Shown piece by piece: positions 24,006 to 37,204 of a DNA stretch of 64,000 bases. The notes beneath the pieces are model-generated. The model saw nothing but the letters and a program-made list of their open reading frames with translations. It had not been told where the DNA came from and made no database searches. The stretch lies in the NCBI GenBank assembly GCA_016165875.1, contig JABBOT010000082.1, positions 5,383,168 through 5,447,167 on the forward strand, given 5' to 3'. Source of the DNA: Acanthopleura granulata. Its lineage: Eukaryota > Mollusca > Polyplacophora > Chitonida > Chitonidae. The translations under genes and the position numbers were made by a program. Within the stretch, counting starts at the first letter, position 1. Each line of letters starts with the position of its first letter.

Positions 24006-27000
24006 CAGGCTCCCCCCCCCCTCCCGGTCATGTCTGCGTTTTACCACCTGAAATCATGATTTCAACGGTGATAGAGGTCACATTTTTGTGGGGTCGAGTT
24101 CTAGTACCAAGCGCTTAGTGAGTAAGTACGCCGTTGACATAAAATATGTACAAAACTGAAACTTTAAAAAAAATGGAAGAATCAGTTTTTGACACAATAT
24201 CCATTTAAGGTACTTTAAAAACATACCGACAATTGACAAAAAAATTTATTTAATCTAGGTAGCATTATGAGATATTAAATATGTCCAAAAATTTAAGAAG
24301 GAAATTGGTTGACCCTAAAGGCCGATTTGTTTTAATCTTGAAATTAGTTTTATTTACCACATTCGAGTTACTTTTCGTAAGTCCCCTTTAATTCTAATAG
24401 TGATATGGAATGATAAGTAAACAAACCAAAGTATCCCTACAGTTCTTAAATATGAATTTGTCGGCTTTTGGCATTCGCCAACTAATACAGTTTTCTTGCC
24501 AGTAAAACATTGCCAGGCGATCTGGTCCTAGAAAGACCAGCTGTACTCTGCACCCCTTCATCAATGATGCTGATGTGATTGCCGCCTTCATAATACTATT
24601 GTCATCGGTCTGAAAGACAGCATACAACCGCAGGTATAATCGGCTTTAGTTACCACCTGCGAATGGCTCCTCATTTATATGCCAACTGGTAACGCGTACA
24701 CAAAACAATTTGCTCTCCACAGGAGTGTAGTAGCCACCTGCGAACGGCTGACAATCTGTAAGTTACTTGTAGTCAGTGTAGATCTAGCAAAACTTTAATG
24801 GACAGGTCGCTTGAGATGGCATTTCAGTCGGAAGATCTGCAGATACAAAGGCTCGCTGTGTATACTTTTCACGTGGTATACCATAGATGGAAGAAGTTGA
24901 AATTTCTTTTAACATTATGACATACAAAGCATCAAACTAAACGCAATCTTCAATACCTTTGCATTCCAGTTTTCCTTTACAAATCTGTCCTAGATACAGG
25001 ATTTCTGTTTCAAAACCAGGCTTGCCGTACAATACATTGCTGTGGTTAGTGCGTATACGTGTGTCACGGTGATGAATTGCTCGTCCTTGAGAAGTGGTCC
25101 ATTTAAGGTGCAGCATACAAATGACTTATGGCGCCTGTCCACTCATGTTATTTTATGCAATGAACAAGATAAACAGTAAGTACATTTTACAGTAATTTGT
25201 CCGCGAAACCACCGGTAATTAATCTAGTATGAAAATAAGTGTAGAATGAATTACCGCTAAGTTTTCAAATACAGACAACTATGTAACGGTCAGATTGCTA
25301 AACTGCGTTACATTCATGTTTACTCTGCATTTATTCACAAGTGAACAAACATTTGTTAAGTTTATTCAGGCAGTGTTTACCCATATAGGCAAATAAGCCA
25401 TCATAAAATAAAATGTCGGTTTACGGTGTGAGAAAATCAATGTGAGGCTGTAGTGTTTGATGCTAATACGGAAGCACGTGGCCTTTAAAGTGTACATGCA
25501 AATCTTAATATATTCATATGACCCTTTAAAATCAATATCTGATGGACAGATAGTGTCAGATAAATGCTTTTGTTGCGTTTCTGCAGCTGATATCAGTTGC
25601 AGGGCATTTGACACGATGAATTATATTTATGCAAAAATGGCAAAATATATACGCTTATTTTTCATGAGTCCAGCATTCAACAAATGCTTTATTTCTGAAC
25701 TGTAAATGTTCACTTCAAATAAATTTCTAATCCGAGTCTGATTCCACTTCAGATATTCTTTGATTTAGGCGCGAATAGAAACTGTTTAAGCGTACTCAGG
25801 CTAAAGTTCCTGTCTAATTAATACAGATATAGGTCTTTAAACAGAAACGCATGTAAATTTTCACAACATAAATCAGCTTCGAACCAATGTAAGATAATTT
25901 CTATAACACGACGTCACTGACATCCAAAGTTATGCAGTGAGAAAGCCAGAACAACGGTAATCACAAAATAGGCACCTCAGTTCATTCAGCGATGACACAG
26001 GAGCACAAGAGTTCGTTCGTTCGTTGTGTTTACCTCTGTTAGAATTCGCATCACTGTTTTACGTCTTGTTAGCGTTTCCACCAGCTCTAAGCTGTCCCCC
26101 CATAATAGAATTTATTCAGCTTATTGGCTGACACAGGGCCTTCATTAGTCGGTGATAACAAGCTCGTGGTTAGCCCGATTATACGGGTTCCGTCCCAAGC
26201 AAATGACTTAACTAATGGTCGATTTCGAGACTGAATATTCCGTCAGTCCGGCTGCAGATGTTGTGATGTTAATTTAGACAGTAGACCTCGAGTGATCGCG
26301 GAATAATGAAGATGAAATTACTACTTTGTTATAGAAATTCAAGCTCCCGTGCCGTAGTGTATTTAGTTACACTGACGGGTGGAATGCTGCAGGAATAAAA
26401 TATATGAGTAAGCCCGTACGAGAAGCTAGGCGAAGGGACTTTAACGTGAAACATTCCATAGCTTTCTTAGGACAGGACGAGTTACTTTATCCTTGTTGTC
26501 TGACCTTGCAGTGCCCCCTATTTCCGCTCTTGAAAGCTGGAACCAAAGGATTACAAAGACGCAAAAGAAAGTCAAAGATCGATATCGACAGGAAATCATC
26601 TCATGTTTCCTTACTCCGCTTATTTGGTAACAGGATAACAGGGAAACTAATGTAAGCCATCATTTCCTGTGCAAGACGTACACATGGCTGGGAAAAGAGC
26701 TCCTGGAGAATGTGTCAGTCAGATGAGAGATACTCAATACAAAAACAGCAGATGTCATCGATCAGAAACTAGATATAACGCACACCAGGCTGTTTTAGCT
26801 GTTTACATGTTTTCACTGTTGTTGTCGGTGATGGCGTTATTTTTGGCCTTTGCCATGGGTACGTCTCAGCTTGTAACAGTTCATCGGTCATTTTATTTTT
26901 GTATGTTTGATCCATAGACACAAATGCTCTGGGCATGGGGTTAATATTCAAGTCTTTTACTGCCTAAGCCATGGTAATATACTTCCGATTGACTGCGTTG

Positions 27001-27463
27001 GAGATCAGATTCTCTTAACTTTTCACCACAATGGTATAAATCTTTATGTCGATTTGCAGTGGAAACTCTGGGTGTCACGTATGGGCAAGTGCGTCAGTTT
27101 TTTAGCCAAAGGCCGAAGGCTTAATCCTCGAACTCTGATTCTAGCCAACCATGAAAATGAAACATTGCTGAGTATAGCGTTGGACACAAATCTAATCTAA
27201 TGATTGTATCTAAACCTTTTACGTAAATTTTACATCAAAAGACGGAAATCAACTCAAATTAAGACTTGTTCGCTACCTATTTATCTCGACATGCGCATAT
27301 CATAATATTAAATGGTATGGTGTGGCTGTCCATTGAAATCTGCTGGAGAATGCGCACATTATCGTCTCATGTCAGTATGTTACCTCTTTCCAAGCAGTCG
27401 CATATCGAATTGTCATAGAATGGCTCAAATTTTGATAGGGAAACTAAAACTTGTAAGAAATAA

Positions 27464-27464
27464 C

Positions 27465-27534
<70 letters not shown>

Positions 27535-27555
27535 GTTTGTGTGTGTGTGTGTATT
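27464..27555. repeat. Compound (TA)n(TG)n microsatellite
   Basis: About 13 TA units are followed by about 20 TG units and then an interrupted TG tail. The reading frames through it on both strands are artefacts. Likely polymorphic. Confidence 0.95.
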
Positions 27556-29271
27556 AACGCGCTTTAATGGTGCATGGCAGTCTTTATTGCCGACATTTTC
27601 ACTGTTATGCATTCATCACATTGATTTGCTTCATCAACAATATCTGCCTTATTGCTGAATCAAGCTATGTCTAGAGGGAGTTGGAATTCATTGTATCGAC
27701 ATTAGTGAGTCAGGCAATATAAGCATAGCTGGAATTAAGAGTGCTTCTGAAGAATTGTTTGACTGATTGGTCAATTGATTTAACACTATATTGTTAATGG
27801 AAAACGAAAAAAGAATTTGTAAAGAGTAGGCCTAGCCATGTAAACCTTCCAGCAGTTTTTTTCGAGTAGTTACGTAAGTGCGCATGTTTGCTGCCACAGA
27901 TGCTTCAGAAAAGCCTTTCTTTATAGCTCTATCTAACAGCAGAATCCGTACACAGTTGTTATATTTGTCTCCTGTAAAGAATAAAGATCTAAAGTCATTA
28001 CCATCCCCTCATATAATAAAGCTTTCTTCGACAAAAGCTTCGTCATTGAATTGTCGCTATGTCGAAAAGTGAACATATGAGCAGTTCAAAGAAGTCCATT
28101 GGATTCATTGCCGCTGGTTAGCTAGATAAGGTTCAGAAGGGGATGAAGGAAGGGTGAGGCAATTATAAGCGTTAACAAGATGTCGGTTTCAGTACTAAAG
28201 AAGATTTGGTCAAATAGCATTGTTATCCATTCCGGGATTACATGTACATAGTGTAAGACTTAAGACTGAAAAAACTGAAAATGGGCTGGGCGACAATTTT
28301 TGACAATGTTCGCAATTCCAATACCCCGCAGGGCATTTATCCTGTCTCATTGCGTGAAACAGGCCTTGTTCACGAAGCCTGCTGCTAATTGACCGAAGGT
28401 GCTACCGTAAAATGTAGGGCATTATTAATTACCATCAGTAAACGAGAGGAAATGCATGTAGTATTGCCTAAGTACTTTCTCTGCAACCATCACTGCATGA
28501 TACAGAAAATGTTATCAAAGAGAAACTGTTTGGATTTGTTTATTTATTGGATCTACTGCAGGTGCGAGTTTTAATGCATGTTTGCCAAAATTGTATCTGT
28601 AGAGCTGCAGTTGCAGGGTTTGGTATGTATAAACATGCAAGGCAATGACGTTGGCGTATATGCCGATATATTCCCTCCGGGAGATTAAAACCTGTTTAAA
28701 TATTGCATAGCTTTTGATGTTTCTCCCAGCAGAGGCAATGTTGTATGAGAACGATTGTTGAACGCCAATGCAAACAACTGAACATTGAGGGAATAGCTCG
28801 TCCTTGTGCATGGCACTTACACTTCTATCCTCAGTATACAAGGTGGAATAACGTTAACAGTTTAACTATACAGTATCAAGGTACGGCGAATCGATGACTA
28901 TTTTTACTCCCACTGTCCTGTCTACATGTCGGTCTGTCTCCCCAGGTCATGGTGATCGTGTTTCATAACAAAGCACTGGTTTCCACAATAAATTCGTTAT
29001 TGCGGGTTGTGTTTTTTTTTTTACTCTCGTATACCATGCAAAGTGACCTTGACACAGTCATCTTGAGACATGTCTGAACGATTATTTAAATATTTATGTA
29101 TATATCTTAACCTTGTATACGATTAAGGCGGTCGTATGTTCAAAGCCGTTAATGTGTTTGTCTGGAATATTCTATAAATTCTTTTAAAATCTGTATTCAA
29201 GGTCCGCCATCGTCTTGTGATCTGTAAAGGCGGCCATTAATTTAATGGATTCCGATTTATTTCTTTGTTTA

Positions 29272-29339
29272 GTATAGTATAGTATAGAATAGTATAGTAT
29301 AGTATAATATAGTATACTATACTATACTATAGTATAGTG
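29272..29339. repeat. Palindromic pentanucleotide repeat (TATAG)n/(CTATA)n
   Basis: Runs of TATAG from 29272 switch near 29313 to the complementary CTATA register, so the two halves are inverted repeats of each other with arms of roughly 18 bases. Such an array can extrude as a cruciform. Confidence 0.9.
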
Positions 29340-30434
29340 AGTACAAAATATATGATATACCTGTAAGTACGCAAAAATGGTCAATTCATTGCACCATTTC
29401 ATCTGTATAATGTACCTCTATCTGCGCGCGTCGAATAAGCCGAAGACTGGTGTATCTTGTAAGCTTGTGTGTTGTATTTATTTGATTGATATCGTTTGCC
29501 GTATTCAGAACTGTCTAAACCATGCAGTGAAGGCATAGTCTGCGCGCGTGAGTGAAACAGTGCCAATGTTAAAATAACACACATCCCCAGATACACGGAA
29601 AGCTAGTTAAGGCGATCAGCCAGAGAGTATTAGTACTCTAAATGGCGGAAATGATCGGCCCATATTAGCAGGGTTTTTCTACACCTGGGGTTTTCCGGAA
29701 ATATTTCTAAACCCAGGAGCAACAGGGCTTCTTTTTTCGCAAATTTGTAATCAGATGATAGTAGAATATGTATGAGATCAAAGTGGTAAAATGTCGGAAG
29801 CCCCGGGTATATTTCATTTGTACCTCCGCCGATAAAGAGGGCATCACAGATTGCGTGTATTCTGATAGTTAGGCTAGAGCCAGGGTCCCCTCCCTGCCCT
29901 GGGCAAGGTCATAACGCCCTTAGCAATGCAGGGTCGATGAGTCGTTGTTGTACCAAAACGTATGCCACGCGTAAGTCATTATTGACGTAAGATGTGCCCA
30001 TGAGCACACGTTGTCCTGTACAGTGGAGTAAGTCACAATCTATTTCAACCTACTTTATCACCACGATATGGCTGGGTTTTTATTCTCTCATTCATTCATA
30101 ACCACTCATTCATTCATTCTTTTTCGTCTCAGTGTATTGATGAAATATTTAACACGACAAAACGGTTGTGGATTAAATTTTCTTTCAAATGAGTGGACAG
30201 TAAATATGCAATCTTAAGACAGTTGCACTCCCATATTTTTAAGGAGGATTGCGTTTTTTCTTTACGAATTAATCTTTCCTCAATTAATACCTTTATTGGC
30301 AAACAATCCAGCCAAATCTCTTTTCTTTGAAGCTCTTGATGTCACATTTGTTTGATTAGATTGTAAAATCGACAACAATGTTGTAGAAAGAAACACGAGA
30401 TCTATTAAAAGCTATTATTGCAATTAAAATTCTT

Positions 30435-30505
30435 ACTCGGATGACATAACATCTCGTCAAAGCGACATAACAGCTTGTCTGAAAGACGTAATGTCGCGTG
30501 TGAAC
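30435..30505. repeat. Short degenerate ~21-bp tandem repeat
   Basis: Three successive units begin GACATAACATCTCGTCAAAG, GACATAACAGCTTGTCTGAA and GACGTAATGTCGCGTGTGAA. Similar words, inverted, occur near 40000 (CATAACGAGATGATATTACA), suggesting a common low-complexity source. Confidence 0.5.
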
Positions 30506-30961
30506 GAGTATATCAACCAATGAAAATATCTGTCTTATGAGCCCGTCTTCATCTGAACAGTCAGCCAATCGGACTGGAGTACAGGTGGGAGAAAGTGGTC
30601 ATTTCGAAGTAAACTGTTCTGAACTAAAATAAAATAAGCTACTTTAAAAGGCGATGCCGCGAGTGCTTGTGTGATTTATGTTTTTACCTGTTAAATACCG
30701 GTACAGGCAAGCTTCGATCAGGAAATTTCTGAAGGAAAGACTCACTTGTCCGATATTTCCACAGATCAGTCAAGTCATCCAAACGTGACACTTAATAGCC
30801 TGAAGGAGACTTTGTGTGATCATAACGATATTGTTTTCTGTTTGTACTTTCTATATATCTTGCACGGCCTCGTAGTAAATTCATGTTGGTAAAACAAGAA
30901 AATTGTACAATGTTCGGAGTGCCAACTGTGAGTTACACATGCGCAATAATACTAACATACA

Positions 30962-31360
30962 GACAGTCAAGGTTGTTGGTACACTATACATTTCTATAAT
31001 GCCATTTTACACGCATTTAAAATATCTTATCAGAATTTTATCTGCTTTGAGCATAACTAAAACCTTTTTGCCAGGTTGACTAAACACCATTCCTATAGGT
31101 TACCCTGGTGACAAAATGCTAATACCTCACTTATAGGAGCAACAGCTCAAAAAACTTTTTGGTCATGCTCTGCGGATTTTTTGATATGATGTAGACAAAA
31201 GTCCAGGGTATGCGTTGTGGTATGGAATGCCACCAAGCGAAAGTTTGGAGATATATATTTTGGGGGTTGAAGTTGACAGATTTACCACATAAACAGTAAC
31301 GAAAATAAAAGCGCTCGTATAACGTATAGAAAACAGGCACAGTTTTGCTTTATTGTGTTC
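30962..31360 (+). repeat. Spaced direct duplication, unit 1
   Basis: Shares ordered blocks with 32235-32690: GGTTGTTGGTACACTATA, CAGAATTTTATCTGCTT, GGTGACAAAATGCTA, GCAACAGCTCAAAAAAC, TTTGATATGATGTAGACAAA and GGAGATATATATTTTGGGGG. The matching blocks are offset by 1263 bases at GATATGATG. No stop-free frame is shared along the whole unit, so it looks like a dispersed or duplicated non-coding element. Confidence 0.75.
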
Positions 31361-32234
31361 AGACCAAATTATATAAATGTGTGAAAATGACTGTTTTCGT
31401 GAACATTTATCATGGCTGATGCCCAACCATTAGCCCCATCACCCCCAATTCACTCCCCAACACCCTTTTTCCAGTACAATTTCCTTAAGAAACTTAATAT
31501 TCTTGATTTTTTAAACTTTCACTGGCACAGATAATTCCAAGATTGAATCTGTCTGATCAGAACTGCTTTAGTGTGTATCTACAAAGGCATAACAAGTTAT
31601 TTTTGTCCCATTTGTCTGCAAGGCTTACATGCTAGACTTACTGTAACAGTGCACACATCTCTATTGTCAACATTGCACATGCAAAATGACTCATAAAGCA
31701 TTACATTTGCTGATAGCATATAATGAAATATGTCTAAAAGCTGGGCTGCCTATCATGTGTGGTACAATTTGGTTGAAGGTGCTGTCAGTTTTGGAACAAT
31801 TAGTGAATGAATGCACCAAAGGGGGTAGGGATAATAGTTCTTAAATAACTTCACTCCTGTTGATGAGAGATGTCAAAATCTTATATAACCACAATAACCA
31901 CAAGTGTTTCTTATTAAGGAATAGCAGGATAAGCATTCATTTCTGCAGAAATTATTTTCACAGAAAAGAAGTTTATATTCCCTTCTCCACAAATCATTAT
32001 TTCCTAGATACCTAACGTATCATCCTGGGTGGGCACCCAGGAACAGGCCTCTAAGTTTTGCTCTGAGGCATATGATATTTTGGTTTGAGTGCCATCATCA
32101 TATGAAGATATTATTGCCACAAAATTGAGAAACCCTGCTTCTCTTATAGGTTACACATGTAGCATTCGACCAGTTGGGTCCACGATTTGTCTCTGAATTG
32201 ACCAGTGCTGGAGCACCGATTGGATAATACTGCC

Positions 32235-32690
32235 ACACAGCCTAGGTTGTTGATACACTATAAATTTCTCATTTACACTAAGTTAAAATATATCAGAATT
32301 TTATCTGCTTCGCATACAACTGAAAACTTTTTACCAGGGAGACTACACCCCCACCCCCGCGAGGTTACCAAGGTGACAAAATGCTATTACGTCACTTCCA
32401 GGCGCAACAGCTCAAAAAACAGTGGTCAGGCCATGTTGGTATTTTGATATGATGTAGACAAAAGTTCAATCTGTGTGTGGAGGTACCACCGTGCAAAAGA
32501 TTTTGCATATATATTTTGGGGTTGAAGTTGACAATTTACTGCATAAATGGTAAGGAAAATCAATGCGCTTGTCTTCGCTACACGCAGAGGGTTTTGTACA
32601 ATTTTCTCTCCATATACAGGAGAGGCGAAAAGAGAGTTCTGCGCGTTCTGGGTGTCGGCGCGCGCTACCCGGGGCACTTTTGCTTTACTG
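32235..32690 (+). repeat. Spaced direct duplication, unit 2
   Basis: Same blocks as unit 1 (GGTTGTTGATACACTATA, CAGAATTTTATCTGCTT, GGTGACAAAATGCTATTACG, TTTGATATGATGTAGACAAA, CATATATATTTTGGGGTTGA, CACTTTTGCTTTACTGG). It carries about 60-70 extra bases between the last two blocks, including a CpG-rich patch near 32638-32672. Confidence 0.75.
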
Positions 32691-33324
32691 GTATGTATTA
32701 CAATGAGCAATCTATGTATGGGTACGATTCAGATTACAAAAGTGACCCATACCTGTGCCTTGTAGTGTTTACTAAAACGTTCGATATCGGCATTATAAAG
32801 TTGACAAAGCTGGTGCTCTATTTACTGACACAGAGCATCCAGGATTCGTCGCGTGCGTTCGCGACAGTTGGAGGCAGAGGCTGATTTGTGGAGACAAATA
32901 TTGCCGATGCCAGCAGGTTATCGGGAATTCATGAATGCCGTATACAGCTGTTTCATGGCAGTAAATGTGATCGCCGGCGATCTTTTCCGTGCGCAGAGGT
33001 GGATGCCGTTATGTTGACGAACTAAAGAACAGCACGATCATATACACTCGGGGTATAGCAAGCACTGGCACCCTGTTCCCCGTGTAGTTATAGACGAAAG
33101 CCGTGGGTGTGCTTGTAGCAAACACTGTGGAAACTATTGCTGAGGTTGTATATAAACTTGAATGATCATAATGGCACATTTGGATAGTATTTGGCTGTTA
33201 TAAAGAAGAAAATGTAACAATATTGTCAATGCGTTTTTAAATACGTATAACATTGCACTTTTGGCATGTATCCTCTTGAAAGAATTCACTAGTTTCATTC
33301 GTGTTTTCATTCAATCTTAGTTGG

Positions 33325-33344
33325 TTTTTTTTTGGGGGGGGGGG
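33325..33344. repeat. T9-G11 homopolymer junction
   Basis: Nine Ts run directly into eleven Gs. A similar junction occurs at 35196-35223. No shared flanks. Confidence 0.9.
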
Positions 33345-35195
33345 TGCTCGGCATTTCTTCGGTTGATTTGTTTCATGTCTAACACCACCATGACCGATTA
33401 ACCACGATGGCCTCAGTACTAACAAGACGTACGTCGCTCACTTGTTGTTATCCAAAAATTTGGTGATTTAGCCCTTGTAAGCTATGGATCGAAAATATCG
33501 GGCTATTCGGCCACTCGTTATTATCCTAGATGACTAGGACATGGGCGTGGTATGGGTAACATGAGAATCTTATACATGTTCAAAAAGTTGAATCATGGCT
33601 GATACATCGGATTCAGGCAGAACATAGTGCGTTGTTTCAAGGGAATATCTACGTGGAATTACAGCCGGAATGATGTGTTCCATTTCAAACATAGTAACGA
33701 TACAATCTCCATAACGCACGCGCGAGATCATGAAACCAGAAGGAATGGCATAAACAAGTGAATTATATAGCCTTGACACTAGGCAGCAGCTTTCGTTTCC
33801 AGTTGCCACAGCCAGAATGTTGATAGATTGATAACTCATGTGATGCAGGTGAAAAGACGAAAATTTTCGCGATTTTTAAAAAAATTTTGCCTTGTTTTGG
33901 AAAGTAGGACAGTTGCACGTGCCTCATTCCTGTTAGTTCGTGCGTTGTCGTGACTGAAACACAACGGCCTGATCTTCCTGCTATGGACAATTTTATTCTT
34001 GATGAATATAAACACGACAGGAATTGTTTCCGTACATACCATTAAATGTTGCATTAACAGCATTATTGTGCAGCTGTGTGTAAGCCTAGAACTACCTAGA
34101 AATATGTGTTTTTCGTAGACCAAGAAAATTACTTCATACATTTTACAGGTGGTTTTAAGCAGGTGCCATGCTGGGAGTTACTGTCTTCACGTCAAGAATA
34201 TCAATCCCATCCTTTGGCTTGGAATAGTTTGTCTATGACAACCCCGTGCGTAGTTGTGCCTTGGTGTCATCTTAGCGCTCTTAATATAGTACAGCTTCGC
34301 AGCAGCCGGTTGGCCAGCTCCTGCGCTCAGAAAAACATTTCCAAGTTTAGGCCTATCTTTGCCGTTTCCCGTTGAATCTTCTTGATGATTCACAATGTCT
34401 TCGTATTTCCTTTCTTTGAACGTCTGTAATCTACTCCGGCGTTATTTTTAATCTGGAATCTTTGACACGTGCCAATTACCTGGAGCCTTCATCCAATCTG
34501 GTTAAATGTCAAGAGTGTTTCTGTCCACGGCAACATTGTTCCAAGGCGATGTACAAGCTCTGAATGAACTTTGTAAAAAACTCTGCCCTCGCTCTGTCGG
34601 TCGTGCTTGACGCAAAGTATCTGTTTACATGTCAAGGTAACGATATATTTTTTGCTACGGTATATGGAACATATTGAAAATACTTCTCTGCTATTCCAGG
34701 AACTTTTGTGGTATTTCTGCGGAAAACGCATTTGTCATCTTATTTTTGGTTCGGCCCATGTGGCCAGGGAATAAAATGACAGTAAAGTGTAATCATATTG
34801 CGTGGCTTACACTAAATTATCCACAGATGTGAACACTTGTAAAACGCAGGAAAGTAGAGCCCGTACCTAGTACACTGAAAGTCAAGAAATCAAGTTGGTC
34901 TGCTCCAAACTACGCATGCATTTCGTTATTCTTTCCTTGTTGGGAAGTTGATTATAAAGCAATCCTTTTCTGAGTACAGCTGTGGCTCTTGGACAGCACA
35001 AGATATATATAGAATGCTCTCGTAAGAAACAGTATAACCGAGAAAAGCAATTAAACTTACGAGACAAGCGATGTCTACTATCACAAACGCTGAAATTTTC
35101 TTACGAACTTTCTCTGAAGGAAAACACAATAAATACATGTATGCGCAAACATGGACAATGTTTGAAGGTGTTATTTCATTTGAACCAACCGCACA

Positions 35196-35223
35196 TTTTT
35201 TTTTTTGGTGGTGGGGGGGGGGG
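35196..35223. repeat. T11 followed by a G-rich run
   Basis: Eleven Ts are followed by GGTGGT and about a dozen Gs. The G run could form a quadruplex on the + strand. Confidence 0.85.
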
Positions 35224-35749
35224 AGATTCATCTACGTTTCAACTAAGTGAACCTCGGCAAAGAATTTAGACAATGCTTTAAAACGTTTTCCCATGGCTAT
35301 GACTTACAAAGAAACCAAAACGCCACCAAAAGGATTACAGGCCCAAAATGATTAGTGCTAACTTTCCAGGATGTGTACTGCGGAATACTTGATGTGAGCA
35401 TTATCTCTTCCAGACAGCCCAAGGGTACATAAGCAACATACGAAATGCCAAATTGATAATTCGAAAACCATGCATAAACTCCCTAAAAGAAAAATAGCGT
35501 AAGCTGGGTCGTCACAATCTGCGTTCCCGGTATCATGTGCCATCTCTATATTCTGTGGATTTTTTTTTATAATATATATCTGTGTTCAATGCAATCATAT
35601 ATTTTTTAAGCCATTAATGCCCAAAAAGTACGTTTGGTGTCGCGTCAGTCACATCCATAAAAGTGGTCAGCTAAAACACAACATCTGCCTCAAGGGGTAT
35701 TAAAATGTGAAATACCTGAATTGCATGTTTTATCATTGACTGATAACGA

Positions 35750-35850
35750 TGATATTTCCTCTGCTTATAACGAGTATAATTACTGTGGAAAGAAACAGGG
35801 CAGAGCCCGGGAGAAACCCAAGGCCATGCGAATTTTGCTGGCGGATCTTG
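35750..35850 (-). mobile_element. SINE body fragment
   Basis: The segment matches the middle of the SINE: CAGGGCAGAGCCCGGGAGAA, then ACCCAAGGCCATGCG and TTGCTGGCGGATCTTG. Both the tail and the tRNA head are missing. Divergence is high, so it is an old fragment with no function suggested. Confidence 0.7.
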
Positions 35851-36816
35851 AGTTGTTTTGACGTTTAATGAGAAATTGTTTGCTGGCGATGTAAGGCGAG
35901 ATTACTTTCCCATGGCCATGACTGACATTTCTACTAAATACCATATGCTAAGTGTGTATGTATATAAAATACCACGGCATTGGAGTAAAACTAAAGCAGC
36001 GAAAACAGTGTAATTACCTAATTTGGATGTTATCTACACACCAACATCCTTAGATTTACAAGCATCTTAACAGGGGCTATTCTCATACAGTGTAAGTATG
36101 TGTCCAATTAGAAATACTAAATCTGTTGTAAACCATATTCATCTACTCTCAAAGAGCAACTTTGCGCTATTTCGTACACAGATGCTTGTGTCAGTTAGCC
36201 TGTGAACTGGTATGTGCACCACAAATTCATAACTTGGTACACATGAAAAAGTCTATTTACGCAAATTTTTGCTTGCAAGATATATATTTATGTGTCAGTA
36301 GATTTACTACAATTAATATATATGTGCGGTACACATCTTAGAGAGTAGCTCCTTAAACATTAATCCCCTAAGCTATCTTCTGTTCTCATTTTAGCGCACC
36401 TGTAAACAGGGATTGTCTTTGTTGCATATTTTTGCATCCTTGCGTTAGATAGAATGCACGCAAGTGTGTGTGGAAAAATTATTCCATTTGCACTTGTTTT
36501 GCCACTGGCAATTCCAACGCCCTCGGATACAATCGCTGTTTTTATCAGTCCAAATTTATTTATTGATCTCATTTGTATCATATCAGTAAACACTTTTCCC
36601 CACATACATACTGTTGCAATATAAGTGATAGTTGTATTGTCTCGAATCGATATCCCTAAGGCAGAAGAAAAAACAAGGTATGCGTCTTGAAGTTACCATG
36701 GACAACGCACAGCTTGCCATTATCGGCGTGCCAGTCATCAGTTCCAGGGCGTTGACCTAAATAGCCACAATGCCAGTGTAGTTGGAAACCTGAGAAGTCA
36801 ACACTACACTCAAGTG

Positions 36817-36891
36817 GAGTGCCAACACAAGGAGTGCCAACACAATGAGTGCCAACACAATGAGTGCCAACACAATGAGTGCCAACACAAC
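36817..36891. repeat. Five tandem copies of a 15-bp unit
   Basis: GAGTGCCAACACAAK repeats at 36817, 36832, 36847, 36862 and 36877, with K=G in the first copy, T in the next three and C at the end of the last. A period of 15 keeps any frame open, but the surrounding frames close quickly, so this is a minisatellite rather than a repeat protein. Confidence 0.95.
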
Positions 36892-37204
36892 GACGTCAGG
36901 TGGATCATTGGAACTTAGAAAACATCATGCAAACAGCTTCTCTCCTGTATTTGAACCTCCAAGAAGAAATTAGTTCCTCTGCTGTTGTTGCTGGTAATTG
37001 GCTATAATCAGCTCTAAATTGAGCCAGAGTCAGTGAACTGTCAGTGTTTTTGAATAGAGCGTTATCCGACACCGTAAGAGGGGCGATGTACCCCAAAATA
37101 GTTGATATGGGCAAGGAAGAGAATGTTGGTAAAAGAAAAAACATGGTGGAAAGGTGAAATGAATACGCACCCCATTCTGCTGGTCGTTCTGTGTACGGAA
37201 ACTA

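Larger units (their letters stand above)
22312..29271. other. Intron-like sequence
   Basis: Holds the longest frame of the window (141 codons, 23693-24118), which lacks any family signature and crosses a tRNA-like repeat. A frame from 26684 has one predicted membrane helix and a GTACGT donor-like word at 26859, but its support is weak. Apart from the repeats listed, nothing seen. Confidence 0.45.
32691..36816. other. Intron-like sequence
   Basis: Contains the two T/G homopolymer junctions and a SINE fragment. Short frames on both strands show no domain. Nothing else seen. Confidence 0.45.

Noticed and set aside
23693..24118. Longest reading frame (141 codons)
   Set aside because: No domain or composition signal, no splice context, and it runs through a tRNA-like repeat and a C-run; expected by chance in 64 kb.
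27312..27612. Frames through the (TA)n(TG)n microsatellite
   Set aside because: Low-complexity artefacts on both strands.
32477..32884. 135-codon frame over the second duplicated unit
   Set aside because: The homologous first unit at 30962 does not keep the frame, so it is not conserved as protein.
36817..36891. 15-bp repeats considered as CRISPR
   Set aside because: Units are directly adjacent with no spacers, and the DNA is eukaryotic.
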